Source: Oscillospiraceae bacterium
GTDB taxonomy: Bacteria; Bacillota; Clostridia; Oscillospirales; Ruminococcaceae
Reading direction: 5' to 3'
DNA: 64,000 nt
Assembly (NCBI GenBank): GCA_021202155.1
Contig: JAJQDP010000033.1
Span: 62,001-126,000 of the forward strand
In this document: one piece after another, positions 16,440 through 26,162 of the stretch
Position numbering within the stretch: position 1 is the first letter of the stretch
Layout of the letters: each line of letters opens with the position of its first letter
Notes under the pieces: model-generated
What the model saw: only the letters and a program-made list of their open reading frames with translations
The model's database searches: none
Told to the model about the DNA's origin: nothing
Translations under genes and position numbers: made by a program

Positions 16440-17115
16440 AGTTCTATCGCGCCTCATAAGCCTCGTCTACCCGAACCGCTGTGGCTTCTGCGGGACAGTC
16501 ATCCGGCATGACAAGCTTGTTTGTGCAAGATGCTCAGGACGCGTCGACAGAGAAATTGAACGCTCGAAAACTCAGTTTCCACTTTACCTCAGCGTCGGCG
16601 AGGTGAGCTTTTCCGGTTGTTCTGCCGCCGGAAGCTATGACGGAGTCATCCGCGACGGAGTCCTGAGGCTCAAGTATCACTACGGAGACAACGCCGCAAA
16701 ATATCTCTGTCCGGAGCTTCGGGACAACCTTCTGAGAAGTGGAATAGTCTCCCAGTGCGACCTGATAACGTTCGTCCCGATGTCAAGAACCCGCAAAAAT
16801 AAGTACGGCTACAACCAGGCAGAAATAATCGCAAAGCTTCTATCAAAAGAATTGGGAATTCCGGTCGCGAAAAATCTCATAAAAAAGAAGCACACCCGCA
16901 AGGCTCAGCATGAGCAGTCGCTCGAACAGCGGCAGATTCTTGCATCAAAAGTATATAAAACAGGCAGAAACAGAACAGATATAACCGGCAAAACGATTCT
17001 CCTCTGCGACGACATCATCACGAGCGGGAGCACTCTCAATGAGTGTGCGAAGGTGCTCAAGAGTCGTGGAGCTGAAAAGGTCTACTGCGCAGTTTTGGCG
17101 CAGTTGGCGGACTGA
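16432..17115 (+). CDS. comF: ComF family phosphoribosyltransferase-like protein
   Basis: ComFC homologue associated with natural transformation. 227 residues: an N-terminal zinc finger (CGFCGT...CARC) and a C-terminal type I phosphoribosyltransferase fold with the PRPP loop ILLCDDIITSGSTLNEC. It overlaps the end of recD2 and is followed after 15 bp by the mreB-type gene. With dprA and a comEA-like gene in the window it suggests some DNA-uptake capacity. Confidence 0.9.
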   Translation: MNKVLSRLISLVYPNRCGFCGTVIRHDKLVCARCSGRVDREIERSKTQFPLYLSVGEVSFSGCSAAGSYDGVIRDGVLRLKYHYGDNAAKYLCPELRDNLLRSGIVSQCDLITFVPMSRTRKNKYGYNQAEIIAKLLSKELGIPVAKNLIKKKHTRKAQHEQSLEQRQILASKVYKTGRNRTDITGKTILLCDDIITSGSTLNECAKVLKSRGAEKVYCAVLAQLAD

Positions 17116-17130
17116 AAAGGAGGTGTCCCG

Positions 17131-18138
17131 GTGTCGAGGCTTGACTTGGGAATAGATCTCGGAACAGCAAACATAATAATCATGACCGGCGGCAGGGCAG
17201 TCCTCAACGAGCCGACGGTAATTGCCTTCAACAGAAATACAGAAGAAGTAGTCGCTTTCGGCAACGATGCCTACAAGATGATAGGAAGAAATCCCCCGCA
17301 CATTGCAGTTATAAAGCCTCTCAAGGACGGCGTAATCTCGAACAACGACATGGCACAGGAGCTCATCAGGCTCTGCATCCTGAAGGTCATCGGGCATCGC
17401 CTTATCAATCCCCGGATTGTCATGTGTGTCCCGTCCGGTATAACCACGGTTGAGAGAAAAGCCGTCGTCGAAAGCGCAGTTTCTGCGGGAGCCAGAACCG
17501 TCTATCTCATCGAAGAACCCGTTGCCGCCCTCTTGGGCGCAGGTGCAGATATATTGAAGCCCTACGGTCAGATGGTCGTCGACATCGGAGGAGGTACAAC
17601 CGACATCGCTGTGACATCTCTTGGAGGAGTAGTCGCCTCCGCCTCGGTAAAGTGTGCCGGAAACACCCTCGACAAGTCGATAGCCAAATACCTCGCCGAT
17701 AAATATCGCCTTCTGATAGGAGAGAAAGCCGCCGAGGAGCTGAAAAAGAGCACCGCCAACATCTTCTGGTCATCGGACGAGCCGACCGCAACCGTCACCG
17801 GCAGAAGCCTTATCACCGGACTCCCGGCGTCAATAAAGCTGAGTGAACTTGACCTGACGATGGCAATCCAGGAGAATATCGACACGATAGTTTCTGCAAT
17901 AATGTCGGTATTCGAGAAGACTCCTCCCGAGCTCGCGGGAGACATAATAGAATCGGGAATTATCCTGACCGGCGGAGGAGCAATGATTCGTGGTTTAGAC
18001 CTGTACATAACCCGGGAAACGGGCGTAAAGTGCCATATAGCCGACGCCCCCCTCGGCTGTGTCGCAAGGGGGACATATCGCGTCTTTTCGATTCAGGATA
18101 AACTCCGCAACGGTTTTGAGAAAGTCTCTGTCTTCTGA
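17131..18138 (+). CDS. mreB: MreB/Mbl family actin-like cell-shape protein
   Basis: Bacterial actin that positions the elongation cell-wall machinery. 335 residues. Visible phosphate-binding loops are GIDLGTANIII (phosphate 1) and VVDIGGGTTDIAV (phosphate 2), and the C-terminal ILTGGGAMIRGLD segment. The start is GTG at 17131 after a perfect AGGAGG. It could be MreB, Mbl or MreBH; mreC and mreD are not adjacent. An intrinsic terminator overlaps its stop codon. Confidence 0.88.
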   Translation: MSRLDLGIDLGTANIIIMTGGRAVLNEPTVIAFNRNTEEVVAFGNDAYKMIGRNPPHIAVIKPLKDGVISNNDMAQELIRLCILKVIGHRLINPRIVMCVPSGITTVERKAVVESAVSAGARTVYLIEEPVAALLGAGADILKPYGQMVVDIGGGTTDIAVTSLGGVVASASVKCAGNTLDKSIAKYLADKYRLLIGEKAAEELKKSTANIFWSSDEPTATVTGRSLITGLPASIKLSELDLTMAIQENIDTIVSAIMSVFEKTPPELAGDIIESGIILTGGGAMIRGLDLYITRETGVKCHIADAPLGCVARGTYRVFSIQDKLRNGFEKVSVF

Positions 18139-18161
18139 CCCGCAACCCAAGCGGGTCTTTT
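18137..18161 (+). terminator. intrinsic terminator after mreB
   Basis: GACCCGC (18137-18143) pairs with GCGGGTC (18151-18157), followed by TTTT. Confidence 0.75.
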
Positions 18162-18234
18162 ACTGTGCAAATGCAATTTGCATGAATAACATTCCAATTC
18201 CTGCCAATAATTCTTCAAGAAAGGCAGGGATAGC

Positions 18235-18837
18235 ATGAAGAAAATCACAATAAGCATCCTTCTTGCGCTGATATTGTCCATAATAACTCGCGGAGTGACC
18301 GGTGCTGTGGAAGTCGAAACCACCACCTCAAAGCTCATCCGCCTCCACGTCGTCGCCAACTCCAACAGTGAGGAAGACCAGGCGGAAAAGCTCGTAATCC
18401 GTGATGCAGTCTTAACCTACGTCAGTGAACTCACATGTGAGTGCCAATCAAAATCCGAAGCCGTCGACCTGATAACCTCCCACTTGGATGAAATCACCGA
18501 GGTGGCGCAGTCAATAACCGACCTCACCGTCCTGGTATCTTATGAAACAGTCTTAGTTGATGAGCGAGTCTACGACGATTTCACCCTCCCCGCCGGCTAC
18601 TACGACGCCCTCTGCGTCATGATAGGAAAAGCCCAGGGCAAAAACTGGTGGTGCGTCCTCTATCCCTCCCTCTGCGTCTCGGGAGCAATCACGATAGACG
18701 ACTGCGAAACCCTTGACGATGGTGACCTACTCATCATCAAAGAGCCGGAAAAAGTGAAATACAAGCTCTTCTGCTACGAACTCTGGCAGAAGGTGAAGAG
18801 GATGTTTAGCGATAGAAAGAGTTTAGTGGGGACGTAG
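18235..18837 (+). CDS. spoIIR: stage II sporulation protein R
   Basis: Secreted forespore signal that triggers SpoIIGA to process pro-sigma-E in the mother cell. 200 residues: a signal peptide (ISILLALILSIITRGVTG), then the family hallmark LIRLHVVANSNSEEDQ and AGYYDALCVMIGKAQGKNWW with VLYPSLC. The length is typical. The start follows GGCAGGG. In the SpoIIR family this gene is under forespore sigma-F control; no sigma-F promoter was resolved here. Confidence 0.93.
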   Translation: MKKITISILLALILSIITRGVTGAVEVETTTSKLIRLHVVANSNSEEDQAEKLVIRDAVLTYVSELTCECQSKSEAVDLITSHLDEITEVAQSITDLTVLVSYETVLVDERVYDDFTLPAGYYDALCVMIGKAQGKNWWCVLYPSLCVSGAITIDDCETLDDGDLLIIKEPEKVKYKLFCYELWQKVKRMFSDRKSLVGT

Positions 18838-18854
18838 TAACGCTCCCTCTGGTC

Positions 18855-18981
18855 GCGCCCTCTCAGTCGCGCCTACGGCGCGCCAGCTCCCCCAATGGGG
18901 GAGCCGAGATTTGTGATAGTCTAACTACTTGGCTCTCCCTTTGGGAGAGCTGTCAGCCCAAAGGGCTGACTGAGAGGGCGC
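18855..18981. repeat. 127-bp MITE-like palindromic element
   Basis: Ends GCGCCCTCTCAGTC (18855-18868) and GACTGAGAGGGCGC (18968-18981) are perfect inverted repeats. The arms continue to match for about 50 bp, each holding two small hairpins (for example AGCTCCCCC/GGGGGAGC on the left and GGCTCTCCC/GGGAGAGC on the right). No open frame is inside. From memory, very similar palindromes are scattered through many gut Oscillospirales genomes. The addB promoter starts 12 bp past its right end. Confidence 0.8.
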
Positions 18982-18992
18982 AAATCGCAATG

Positions 18993-19021
18993 TTGACAAC
19001 CCCCGCTTTCTGCTGTAAAAT
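18993..19021 (+). promoter_or_regulatory. sigma-A promoter for addBA
   Basis: -35 TTGACA (18993-18998), 17-bp spacer, -10 TAAAAT (19016-19021). The start is near 19028, which rules out upstream start codons for addB. Confidence 0.85.
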
Positions 19022-19049
19022 AGTAATAACACCGAAAGGAGCGAGAACT

Positions 19050-22000
19050 ATGCTAAGGATAGTAACCGGCGGTTATCCGGACGAAAAAGTGGTCATGTAT
19101 GCTAAAGAAATCAGGACGCTGTTGCAGGATGGCAGGGACGTCCTCTGTGTCATTCCCGACCAGTTCTCGTTCGAGTTCGACAAGAAGCTTTATGATGAGC
19201 TCGGCGCGAAAGCCTTCAACAGGGTAGAAGTCAAGAGCTTCCGCCGCCTTTCGGACGATATTCTGTCCAAGAGCCCGCAACCCGGCGGCTCACTCATGCG
19301 CAGTGAAGAGAAAATCCCGATAATCTATCTCACGTTGAAGGAAGTCCGCCGCAAGAAGACTCTCAAAGCCCTTGCAAGATTTCTGGACAAGCCAGCGTTT
19401 ATAGCCGAGATCGGAACGGTTTTAGAGTCACTAATCCGCTCAGAAACCACTGTCGAAGCCCTCTATCAGGGCGCAGAGCGAATCGAGGGCACAGCCGGCG
19501 ACAAGCTTTACGACATTGCCGTGATTTTCGAGGAGTATCTTCGCAAGCTCTCCGAGCGAGGTCTGCGGGACGAAAGCGGAGTAATCTCCGCGGGAGCGGT
19601 CTCGGCAGATGAGATGGGAACCTTCAAGGGCAAATATATCTATGTCGACCGTTTCAACAACTTCTCCCAGGACGAGCTCTCGATGATACGCTATATGATT
19701 CGCGATTCCGTCGAGGTAAGCGTCTCTGTGACCCTTCCGATGGGAGAAAAGCGCGCACCGACTTCCGTCTATTCCCAGTCGTTCGAGACCGAGGACAGCC
19801 TTATAAACCTCTGCAAAACCCTTGATATAAGCTACCGACATGCCACATGCACAAGCAAACCTGTAAAGCAAAAAGGCATTACAGACCTTGCGGACTGCGT
19901 CGCCGGAAAGAACCGCATTTTCTCCGAACCCGACGGCAGTGTTAAGATATATTCCTGCCGCTCAATCTATGATGAAGCGGACTTCGTCGCCGCAAGCATC
20001 AGGGAGCTTGTATCAAGCGGAAAGTATACATATAACGATATTTCGGTCATCGCAAGCGATATTTCCTCGTATGAGGACGCGATAGAGGCGTCTTTCGAGA
20101 AGTACGACGTGCCATATTTCCTTGATCAGAAGCACAAGGCATCAGACATGTCTGTAATGCTTTTCGCCTTTGCACTAATCGACGCCGCCTCCGCCCGCAA
20201 GCCGGATACCGACAGGATAATGAAGTATGTCCGCTCGCCATTTTCCGAGTTCGATGAGCTCGAAACCTCCCTCATCGAGGATTACACCGTCCGCTGGAAC
20301 GTCGACGGCGAGATGTGGCTTTCCGACTTCACGGTAGGAGAGGAAAAAGAACTTGAACGCCTCAATTCCCTCAGACTGAGGATTATTGAGCCACTGAGGA
20401 AGCTCCACGACGCCTGCAAGTCGGCTGATGCCAGGACGGTCGCCTCTGCGTTCAGCGACTGCCTTGAGGAAAGCCACCTCACAAAGCGCGCACGGGACAT
20501 CATAGACAGCTACTATGACGAGGACGAGAAATTGGAAGCCGCAAGGCAGTTCAAACAGCTCTGGAATGCACTCATGAACTCGGTCGCCGCAGTCTACAAC
20601 ACAATCGGCGACGACAAGCTTACCTTGAAAGAATTCGGCGAGCTCCTGAAGCTCTCTCTTTCCGACAGCGGAATCTCAAACCCTCCGCAGAAGCTTTCAT
20701 GCGTGGTAATTTCCGACTTGTCGCGTTCAGTCATAACCTCCCCAAAGGTCGCTTTTACAATGGGTGCTAACGATGGCATCTTCCCGAACGATTCAAAGAA
20801 AACCGGCATTTTCAGTGGGAAGGATGCCGAACTCTTGGAAAGGGAAGGGCTCAGGTTCGATACAGGAGACGAGCGTCGCCTGTCTGGCGGCAGATTCGAC
20901 TGTTATACAGTCCTCACCTGCCCGAGCGAGCTTCAGGTCGTCTCCTACACCGTCTCCGACACCACCGGAAGACACCTCCGCCCGTCAATCACGGTAACAC
21001 GAGCCATCAGGCACCTCGGCATCGAGCCTGTAAAGGCTGAGAGCTTGCCACTATCGTTCTACTGCTCATCCCCGGAAGCGGCGTTCTATCGATTCTGCGT
21101 CGGTGAAAGTAACGATGAAAAGGAGCTCGCGGCAATCGAACAATCCCTCAAAACCCTGCCGGAATTTGAGGAAAGACTCTCGCGCCTTGACGCCTCAAAA
21201 AATTCGCGAGGACATCGCCTGTCACCGCCGGTTGCAAAGTCGGTCTTCGCCTCCCACGATATAAACGTCACCGCCAGCCGGATTGATACATATAACCACT
21301 GCCCGTTCAGCTATTTCATCCGCTATGGCTTGGGAATTGAGCCTGTGGAGCCGATGACCATCGACCCTGCCAGCCGCGGCTCGGTCATGCACTTTGTTTT
21401 CGAGAATGTTTTGGAACGTTTCGGCGACAATTTCGATAAAGCCACTGACGACGAGATAAAATCCGCAGTCGACGAGCTCCTTGTTACCTACGAAAAAGAG
21501 AATTTAGGCGGCGACTTCGGCAAGAACTACAAGTTCAAGGCTGACTACGATCGCCTTGCTCCTGCATGTTGTGAGATTCTTTTCAACATCAGGGAGGAAT
21601 ATCAGGTGTCAAGGTTCAGACCTGTACGCTTTGAGTATGACCTCTCCCGCGAAAACGGCGAGAGCGTCCTCTCAATTCCGATAAATCAGAACCTAAAGGT
21701 AAACATCCGCGGAATAGTCGACCGAATCGATGCCTGCGAGTCGGATGATGGTAAGAAATATATCCGCGTCGTCGACTACAAGACCGGCACAAAGGATTTC
21801 AGATTTGAAGACATCTATAACGGTCTCAACCTCCAGCTCCTTCTCTATATGGTCGCCCTGACAGAGGGGACGGACGAGAGCTTCCGTGACTGCGTCCCCT
21901 CCGGAATCTTTTACATGAAAGCCGGTTTCCTTGAGTGCGCGGACGACTATTCGCCACTTTCTGATAACGCAGAAGCACGCCTCAAACGCCGTGCCAGACA

Positions 22001-22388
22001 GTTGAAACGCTCCGGACTCATCGTAGAGGACGATGAGGCGGTCACCGCCATGGATGAAAACGTTTCCGGAGTATATATCCCCGTCAAGAAGAACCGGGAC
22101 GGAAGCTATGCCAAGGCTTCCTGCCTGATTTCCGAGAAGAGCTTTAAGCTCCTCCGCGACTTTGCCAAAGGTAAAACCGCACAGTTCGGAAATGATTTGT
22201 TGAATGGCAAGATAGACGCCCTTCCCGCTGGGACGGACGCCGAGCACGTGAGGTGCTCTCACTGCGGCTATGATACCGTCTGCGCCCGCCTCGGCTACAT
22301 GTATAAGCCGGTAACAAAAGATGATGGAGAAGCACTCAAAAAAGCGATAAATTTCGGAGGTGAGCAAGATGCCGAACTGGACTCATGA
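19050..22388 (+). CDS. addB: ATP-dependent helicase/deoxyribonuclease subunit B
   Basis: Partner of AddA in the Chi-regulated nuclease that processes double-strand breaks. About 1112 residues. The C-terminal nuclease motif RVVDYKTG (about 908) is intact. The four iron-sulfur cysteines are present: one in YNHCPFSYF (about 750) and three in CSHCGYDTVC (about 1069). The N-terminus reads LRIVTGGYPDEK where AddB normally has a GxxGSGK[ST] P-loop, so the Walker A site appears lost. The ATG at 19050 follows AAAGGAG. It overlaps addA by 20 bp. Confidence 0.9.
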   Translation: MLRIVTGGYPDEKVVMYAKEIRTLLQDGRDVLCVIPDQFSFEFDKKLYDELGAKAFNRVEVKSFRRLSDDILSKSPQPGGSLMRSEEKIPIIYLTLKEVRRKKTLKALARFLDKPAFIAEIGTVLESLIRSETTVEALYQGAERIEGTAGDKLYDIAVIFEEYLRKLSERGLRDESGVISAGAVSADEMGTFKGKYIYVDRFNNFSQDELSMIRYMIRDSVEVSVSVTLPMGEKRAPTSVYSQSFETEDSLINLCKTLDISYRHATCTSKPVKQKGITDLADCVAGKNRIFSEPDGSVKIYSCRSIYDEADFVAASIRELVSSGKYTYNDISVIASDISSYEDAIEASFEKYDVPYFLDQKHKASDMSVMLFAFALIDAASARKPDTDRIMKYVRSPFSEFDELETSLIEDYTVRWNVDGEMWLSDFTVGEEKELERLNSLRLRIIEPLRKLHDACKSADARTVASAFSDCLEESHLTKRARDIIDSYYDEDEKLEAARQFKQLWNALMNSVAAVYNTIGDDKLTLKEFGELLKLSLSDSGISNPPQKLSCVVISDLSRSVITSPKVAFTMGANDGIFPNDSKKTGIFSGKDAELLEREGLRFDTGDERRLSGGRFDCYTVLTCPSELQVVSYTVSDTTGRHLRPSITVTRAIRHLGIEPVKAESLPLSFYCSSPEAAFYRFCVGESNDEKELAAIEQSLKTLPEFEERLSRLDASKNSRGHRLSPPVAKSVFASHDINVTASRIDTYNHCPFSYFIRYGLGIEPVEPMTIDPASRGSVMHFVFENVLERFGDNFDKATDDEIKSAVDELLVTYEKENLGGDFGKNYKFKADYDRLAPACCEILFNIREEYQVSRFRPVRFEYDLSRENGESVLSIPINQNLKVNIRGIVDRIDACESDDGKKYIRVVDYKTGTKDFRFEDIYNGLNLQLLLYMVALTEGTDESFRDCVPSGIFYMKAGFLECADDYSPLSDNAEARLKRRARQLKRSGLIVEDDEAVTAMDENVSGVYIPVKKNRDGSYAKASCLISEKSFKLLRDFAKGKTAQFGNDLLNGKIDALPAGTDAEHVRCSHCGYDTVCARLGYMYKPVTKDDGEALKKAINFGGEQDAELDS

Positions 22389-25300
22389 ACAGCTTGAAGC
22401 GATAAATGCCATTGGTGAGCCTGTCATAGTCTCCGCGGCGGCAGGAAGCGGCAAGACAGCGGTTCTTGTCGAGCGCACAATCCGCCTTCTTTGCGACGAG
22501 GAAAAGCGGATCCCAGCCGACAGGCTTCTTGCGGTAACGTTCACGAACGACGCCGCCTCTCAAATGCGCGAAAAGCTCTCCGACGCCCTTGAGAAGAAGG
22601 CGACAGAAGAGCCGGACAACGCCTGGATTCAGAAACAGCAGTCGCTTCTCAAGCTTGCAGACATCTGCACCATCAACTCCTTCTGCTTTGACATGGTGAG
22701 AAATCACCTCGAAGAGACAAGCTTCCAGAGCGGTGTTCGCATCATGGAGGAAAACGAGTCAAAGATGCTCACCGAGCGCGCCCTGACCGCAGTTTTGGAG
22801 AATTCATATCGCGACCGTCCCGAGGAAACTGAACGCCTCATCTCGCTCTTCTGCAAGGAAAACGACTCCTCCCTCCGCGCAATAATCCTCAAGCTCTACG
22901 ATTTCCTGAGAACCCTACCGTTCAAGGACGTCTGGGCTGATAAAATACTGCAATCCTTCAGAGACGGTACTGCTGTCGAAAGCGTCATCAAGGGCAGAAC
23001 CCAGGATGCAATAAATCTCTGCAAAAACCTCAGAACCGTCAGCCAGAGGCTTCGTAGCCTTGCTGAAAGCCTTTCCTGCCATAAATCTGCGCAGGAGGTC
23101 TTTATCAGTGCTTGCGACCAGGCGGAAGCACTTTGTGAAATCCCTGAAAGCCACGGCTGGGACGAGTGCCGGGAGCTATTTCAGAATATTTCCTGGAAAA
23201 GTCTCCAATCCGCCCGCCAGACCAAGGCCGAAAAGATGGAGAGCACCGCCGCTGAGGACGAGCTCTATCAGTCCGCAAAGGACTGCTACGCCCGCCTGAA
23301 AGATGTCGCCGCCGGAATCGCGAAAATCTACTTCTGCACAGTTGAGGAAGCAGGGAAGGATGCCGAGCTTTCCGCCGAATGCTTTGAGTCTCTCATGAAG
23401 CTCACAAACGAACTATGGGACGAAGTTTTAAGTATGAAGGTCGAGAAGAACGCCGTAGATTTCGCCGACACCGAACTGATCACCGTCCACCTTCTTGCAG
23501 AATGCGACCCGGACGGAAAAATACACAGAACCAGGCTTTCAGATGAAATCCGTAATAGCGGCAGATACGCCCTCATCCTCATCGATGAATTCCAGGATGT
23601 CAACAATTTACAGGAAGTCATCTTCAAGGCAATTTCCGACACCGATAATCTCGGCGAAATCGGCTCGAACGTATTTGTTGTAGGCGACGTCAAGCAGGCT
23701 ATTTACCGCTTCCGCCAGGCAAACCCGATGATTTTCATGAACACAAGGCTCCAGGGCAAATCCCCCGAAAGCCCGGTGCGTGAAATCATTCTGTCCCGTA
23801 ACTTCCGAAGCCGGAATTCTGTCCTTGACTTCTCGAACTACATCTTCTCGTCCCTCATGACCAACGATTTGGGCGAGGTTGACTACACCAAAGAGGAAGA
23901 GCTCGTCTGTGGAGCTGAGTATCAGGGAGATGACCAGCCCTGTACCATCATAGAAGTCGATTGCGAGGGCAAAAATTCCGCTGAAACCGAGGAGCTTGAG
24001 TATACCGCCATAGCCAGAAGAATCCGTAAGATGATTAACGACGGAGTGAAGGTCGCCGACGGCGGAGTGCAGAGACCCTGCCGTGCAGGCGATTTCTGTG
24101 TACTTTCACGCAACAATCCCAATGGCGAACTGGCTGTAGAATGCTTTGAAGCAGAAGGACTAAAGATAGCCTCAACCAGTGTTTCCGGCTACTTGGGTTC
24201 GCGTGAAATTTCGCTTCTCATAAACCTTCTCTCAATCACAGTAAGCCCGATGCGTGACATCCCTATGTCAAGCATCATGCTCTCGCCGATAATGGGATTT
24301 TCAGATGATGAGCTCGCCAAAGTCAAGCTCTATGACAAGAAACGCAGGCTCTACCGTAACATGTTAGATATATCCGAGGACTGTTCTGACCCAATTTTGC
24401 AGGGCAAATGCCTTGCGGCTGTGGCTCTCATAAAGAAACTCAGACTTTATTCGTCAAGCATGACGCTCACCCGCCTGATAAAGAAAATTTATGACATCAC
24501 CGACCTCATCAGCCTTGCGGCATCCTATGAAGACGGCGACAAGAAGTGTGCGAATCTCTACCTCATGCTCGAATACGCCAAGAGCTATGAGGAATCATCA
24601 AAAGATGGTCTCAACGGCTTCCTCCGCTATATCGACTACATCTCCCAGAACGGCGGCGACTTCAACGAAGCGGTTACTGTCACAGAGTCGCAGGATGCAG
24701 TCAGCTTCAAGACAATCCACAAGTCAAAGGGTCTTGAGTACCCGTTCGTCTTCATCTGCCGCCTTTCAAAGCAGTTCAACAAGACCGACCTCTACGGCAG
24801 ACTTCTCCTGAACACCGACGCCGGAGTGGGAGTGAGCTTCCTTGACTACGGAAGTCTCACCAAGCGCAAAACCATCTTTTCAGAGTATGTCGGAGCGAAA
24901 AACCTCTCAGAAATGCTCTCGGAGGAGCTCCGCCTCCTCTATGTTGCAATGACCCGTGCAAAAGAGCAACTTTTCATAGTTTACGACATAGACGAGAAGA
25001 CCGCCGAGCGCGCCGCTCAGTTCTCATATGAGATTGACGGCTCAAAGATTCCATCATCACTTTCAAGCCGGGCTCAGTGTATGCAGGACTGGCTCACAAT
25101 GGCGATGTGCAAGCACCCGAAGTTCCATCTTCTGAGGGAGGCATTGCCGGATGACGCCTACATAGATGCCGGGCACGTCCCCGATATTTCCGAGGAAATA
25201 CCTCTTGAAGAAAGCCAGCTCAGCTATGACGACAGTGCCCAAAGAGAAGTCCAGCCGGACGAAAATCTCAGGGAAAAGCTTCTTGAGGTCTTCCGATTCA

Positions 25301-25932
25301 GGAACGACCCGGTTCTCACCTCAACTGAGGCAAAGGTCACCGTTTCTGAACTTGCCGCCGACGACCCGGTAACCTTCTTCCCAAAGGTTCCAAGGCTCAA
25401 GGAGACCGTAACCGAACTCACCGCCGCGCAGAAGGGAACGCTCATGCACCGTTTCATGCAGTGTGCCGACTATTCTCTTGCCGCCAATGACGTGGCAGGG
25501 GAGGTAAGAAGGCTCACGGAAGCCGGAATTTTCAGCGAGCATGAGGCGAAATCACTCGATATAACTTCACTTACGTCCTTCTTTGAGAGCGACATATACC
25601 ACAGAATGAGCCGTAGCCATGACGTCAGCCGTGAAAGAAGCTTCATAGTAAAGTTCACCGACATAGAGGCGACCTATGACATCACCGCCGCCTATGGTGG
25701 AACGGATGGCATGATGCAGGGAATTGCCGACTGCATTTTCGAGGAGCCTGACGGCTACGTAATTGTCGACTACAAGACCGACAAGGTGAAGACTGTTGAA
25801 GAGCTTGCAGAGCGTTACTCGATGCAGTTGTCGCTCTATAAGGCGGCATTCGACGTGCTCCTTGACAAGCCGGTCAAGTCCTGCTATATCTACTCACTGA
25901 GGCTCGCCAAGGGTTCAGAAATCCCGATGTAA
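22369..25932 (+). CDS. addA: ATP-dependent helicase/nuclease subunit A
   Basis: UvrD-family helicase and nuclease subunit of AddAB. About 1187 residues, the usual size. Visible are the Q-motif THEQLEAINA, Walker A SAAAGSGKTAVLVER (about 25), Walker B ALILIDEFQDVN, VVGDVKQAIYRFRQA, LRLLYVAMTRAKEQL and the C-terminal RecB nuclease motif VIVDYKTDKV (about 1133). The start is the ATG at 22369, eight bases after GGAGG; a GTG at 22360 touches that site. Translation is coupled to addB. Confidence 0.95.
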   Translation: MPNWTHEQLEAINAIGEPVIVSAAAGSGKTAVLVERTIRLLCDEEKRIPADRLLAVTFTNDAASQMREKLSDALEKKATEEPDNAWIQKQQSLLKLADICTINSFCFDMVRNHLEETSFQSGVRIMEENESKMLTERALTAVLENSYRDRPEETERLISLFCKENDSSLRAIILKLYDFLRTLPFKDVWADKILQSFRDGTAVESVIKGRTQDAINLCKNLRTVSQRLRSLAESLSCHKSAQEVFISACDQAEALCEIPESHGWDECRELFQNISWKSLQSARQTKAEKMESTAAEDELYQSAKDCYARLKDVAAGIAKIYFCTVEEAGKDAELSAECFESLMKLTNELWDEVLSMKVEKNAVDFADTELITVHLLAECDPDGKIHRTRLSDEIRNSGRYALILIDEFQDVNNLQEVIFKAISDTDNLGEIGSNVFVVGDVKQAIYRFRQANPMIFMNTRLQGKSPESPVREIILSRNFRSRNSVLDFSNYIFSSLMTNDLGEVDYTKEEELVCGAEYQGDDQPCTIIEVDCEGKNSAETEELEYTAIARRIRKMINDGVKVADGGVQRPCRAGDFCVLSRNNPNGELAVECFEAEGLKIASTSVSGYLGSREISLLINLLSITVSPMRDIPMSSIMLSPIMGFSDDELAKVKLYDKKRRLYRNMLDISEDCSDPILQGKCLAAVALIKKLRLYSSSMTLTRLIKKIYDITDLISLAASYEDGDKKCANLYLMLEYAKSYEESSKDGLNGFLRYIDYISQNGGDFNEAVTVTESQDAVSFKTIHKSKGLEYPFVFICRLSKQFNKTDLYGRLLLNTDAGVGVSFLDYGSLTKRKTIFSEYVGAKNLSEMLSEELRLLYVAMTRAKEQLFIVYDIDEKTAERAAQFSYEIDGSKIPSSLSSRAQCMQDWLTMAMCKHPKFHLLREALPDDAYIDAGHVPDISEEIPLEESQLSYDDSAQREVQPDENLREKLLEVFRFRNDPVLTSTEAKVTVSELAADDPVTFFPKVPRLKETVTELTAAQKGTLMHRFMQCADYSLAANDVAGEVRRLTEAGIFSEHEAKSLDITSLTSFFESDIYHRMSRSHDVSRERSFIVKFTDIEATYDITAAYGGTDGMMQGIADCIFEEPDGYVIVDYKTDKVKTVEELAERYSMQLSLYKAAFDVLLDKPVKSCYIYSLRLAKGSEIPM

Positions 25933-25952
25933 AAATTTTTTTGAAAAAACGC

Positions 25953-25981
25953 TTGACAAACCGACACCGGCGGTATATAAT
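25953..25981 (+). promoter_or_regulatory. sigma-A promoter for infC-rpmI-rplT
   Basis: Perfect -35 TTGACA (25953-25958), 17-bp spacer, perfect -10 TATAAT (25976-25981). Confidence 0.92.
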
Positions 25982-25987
25982 GTCAAC

Positions 25988-26120
25988 CGTAAAGAAAGTA
26001 GCAACGTTTACGTTCTCACCTCAAGCTACTGCGAAGAGGTCAATAAGGTTTATTTTCGGAGAGGGAATTCCCGAGCCGTCAGTGATTTTATGAGCGTAAA
26101 CCATGTGTTTGCGCTTTTTT
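25988..26120 (+). promoter_or_regulatory. infC leader attenuator (L20-leader type)
   Basis: A long leader ends in an intrinsic terminator: GCGTAAAC (26094-26101) with GTTTGCGC (26107-26114), then TTTTTT (26115-26120). An upstream segment GTTTACG (26006-26012) is complementary to the terminator's 5' arm CGTAAAC and can act as antiterminator. In B. subtilis the equivalent leader is bound by ribosomal protein L20, which promotes termination. The same logic is likely here because rplT is the last gene of the operon. Confidence 0.8.
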
Positions 26121-26162
26121 GTTGGGTTTTCCCACTGAAATTATTTTTGGAGGTGTTGCGCC

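Noticed and set aside
21693-22367. 224-codon antisense open frame in addB
   Set aside because: Shadow of the conserved nuclease domain; no initiation signal.
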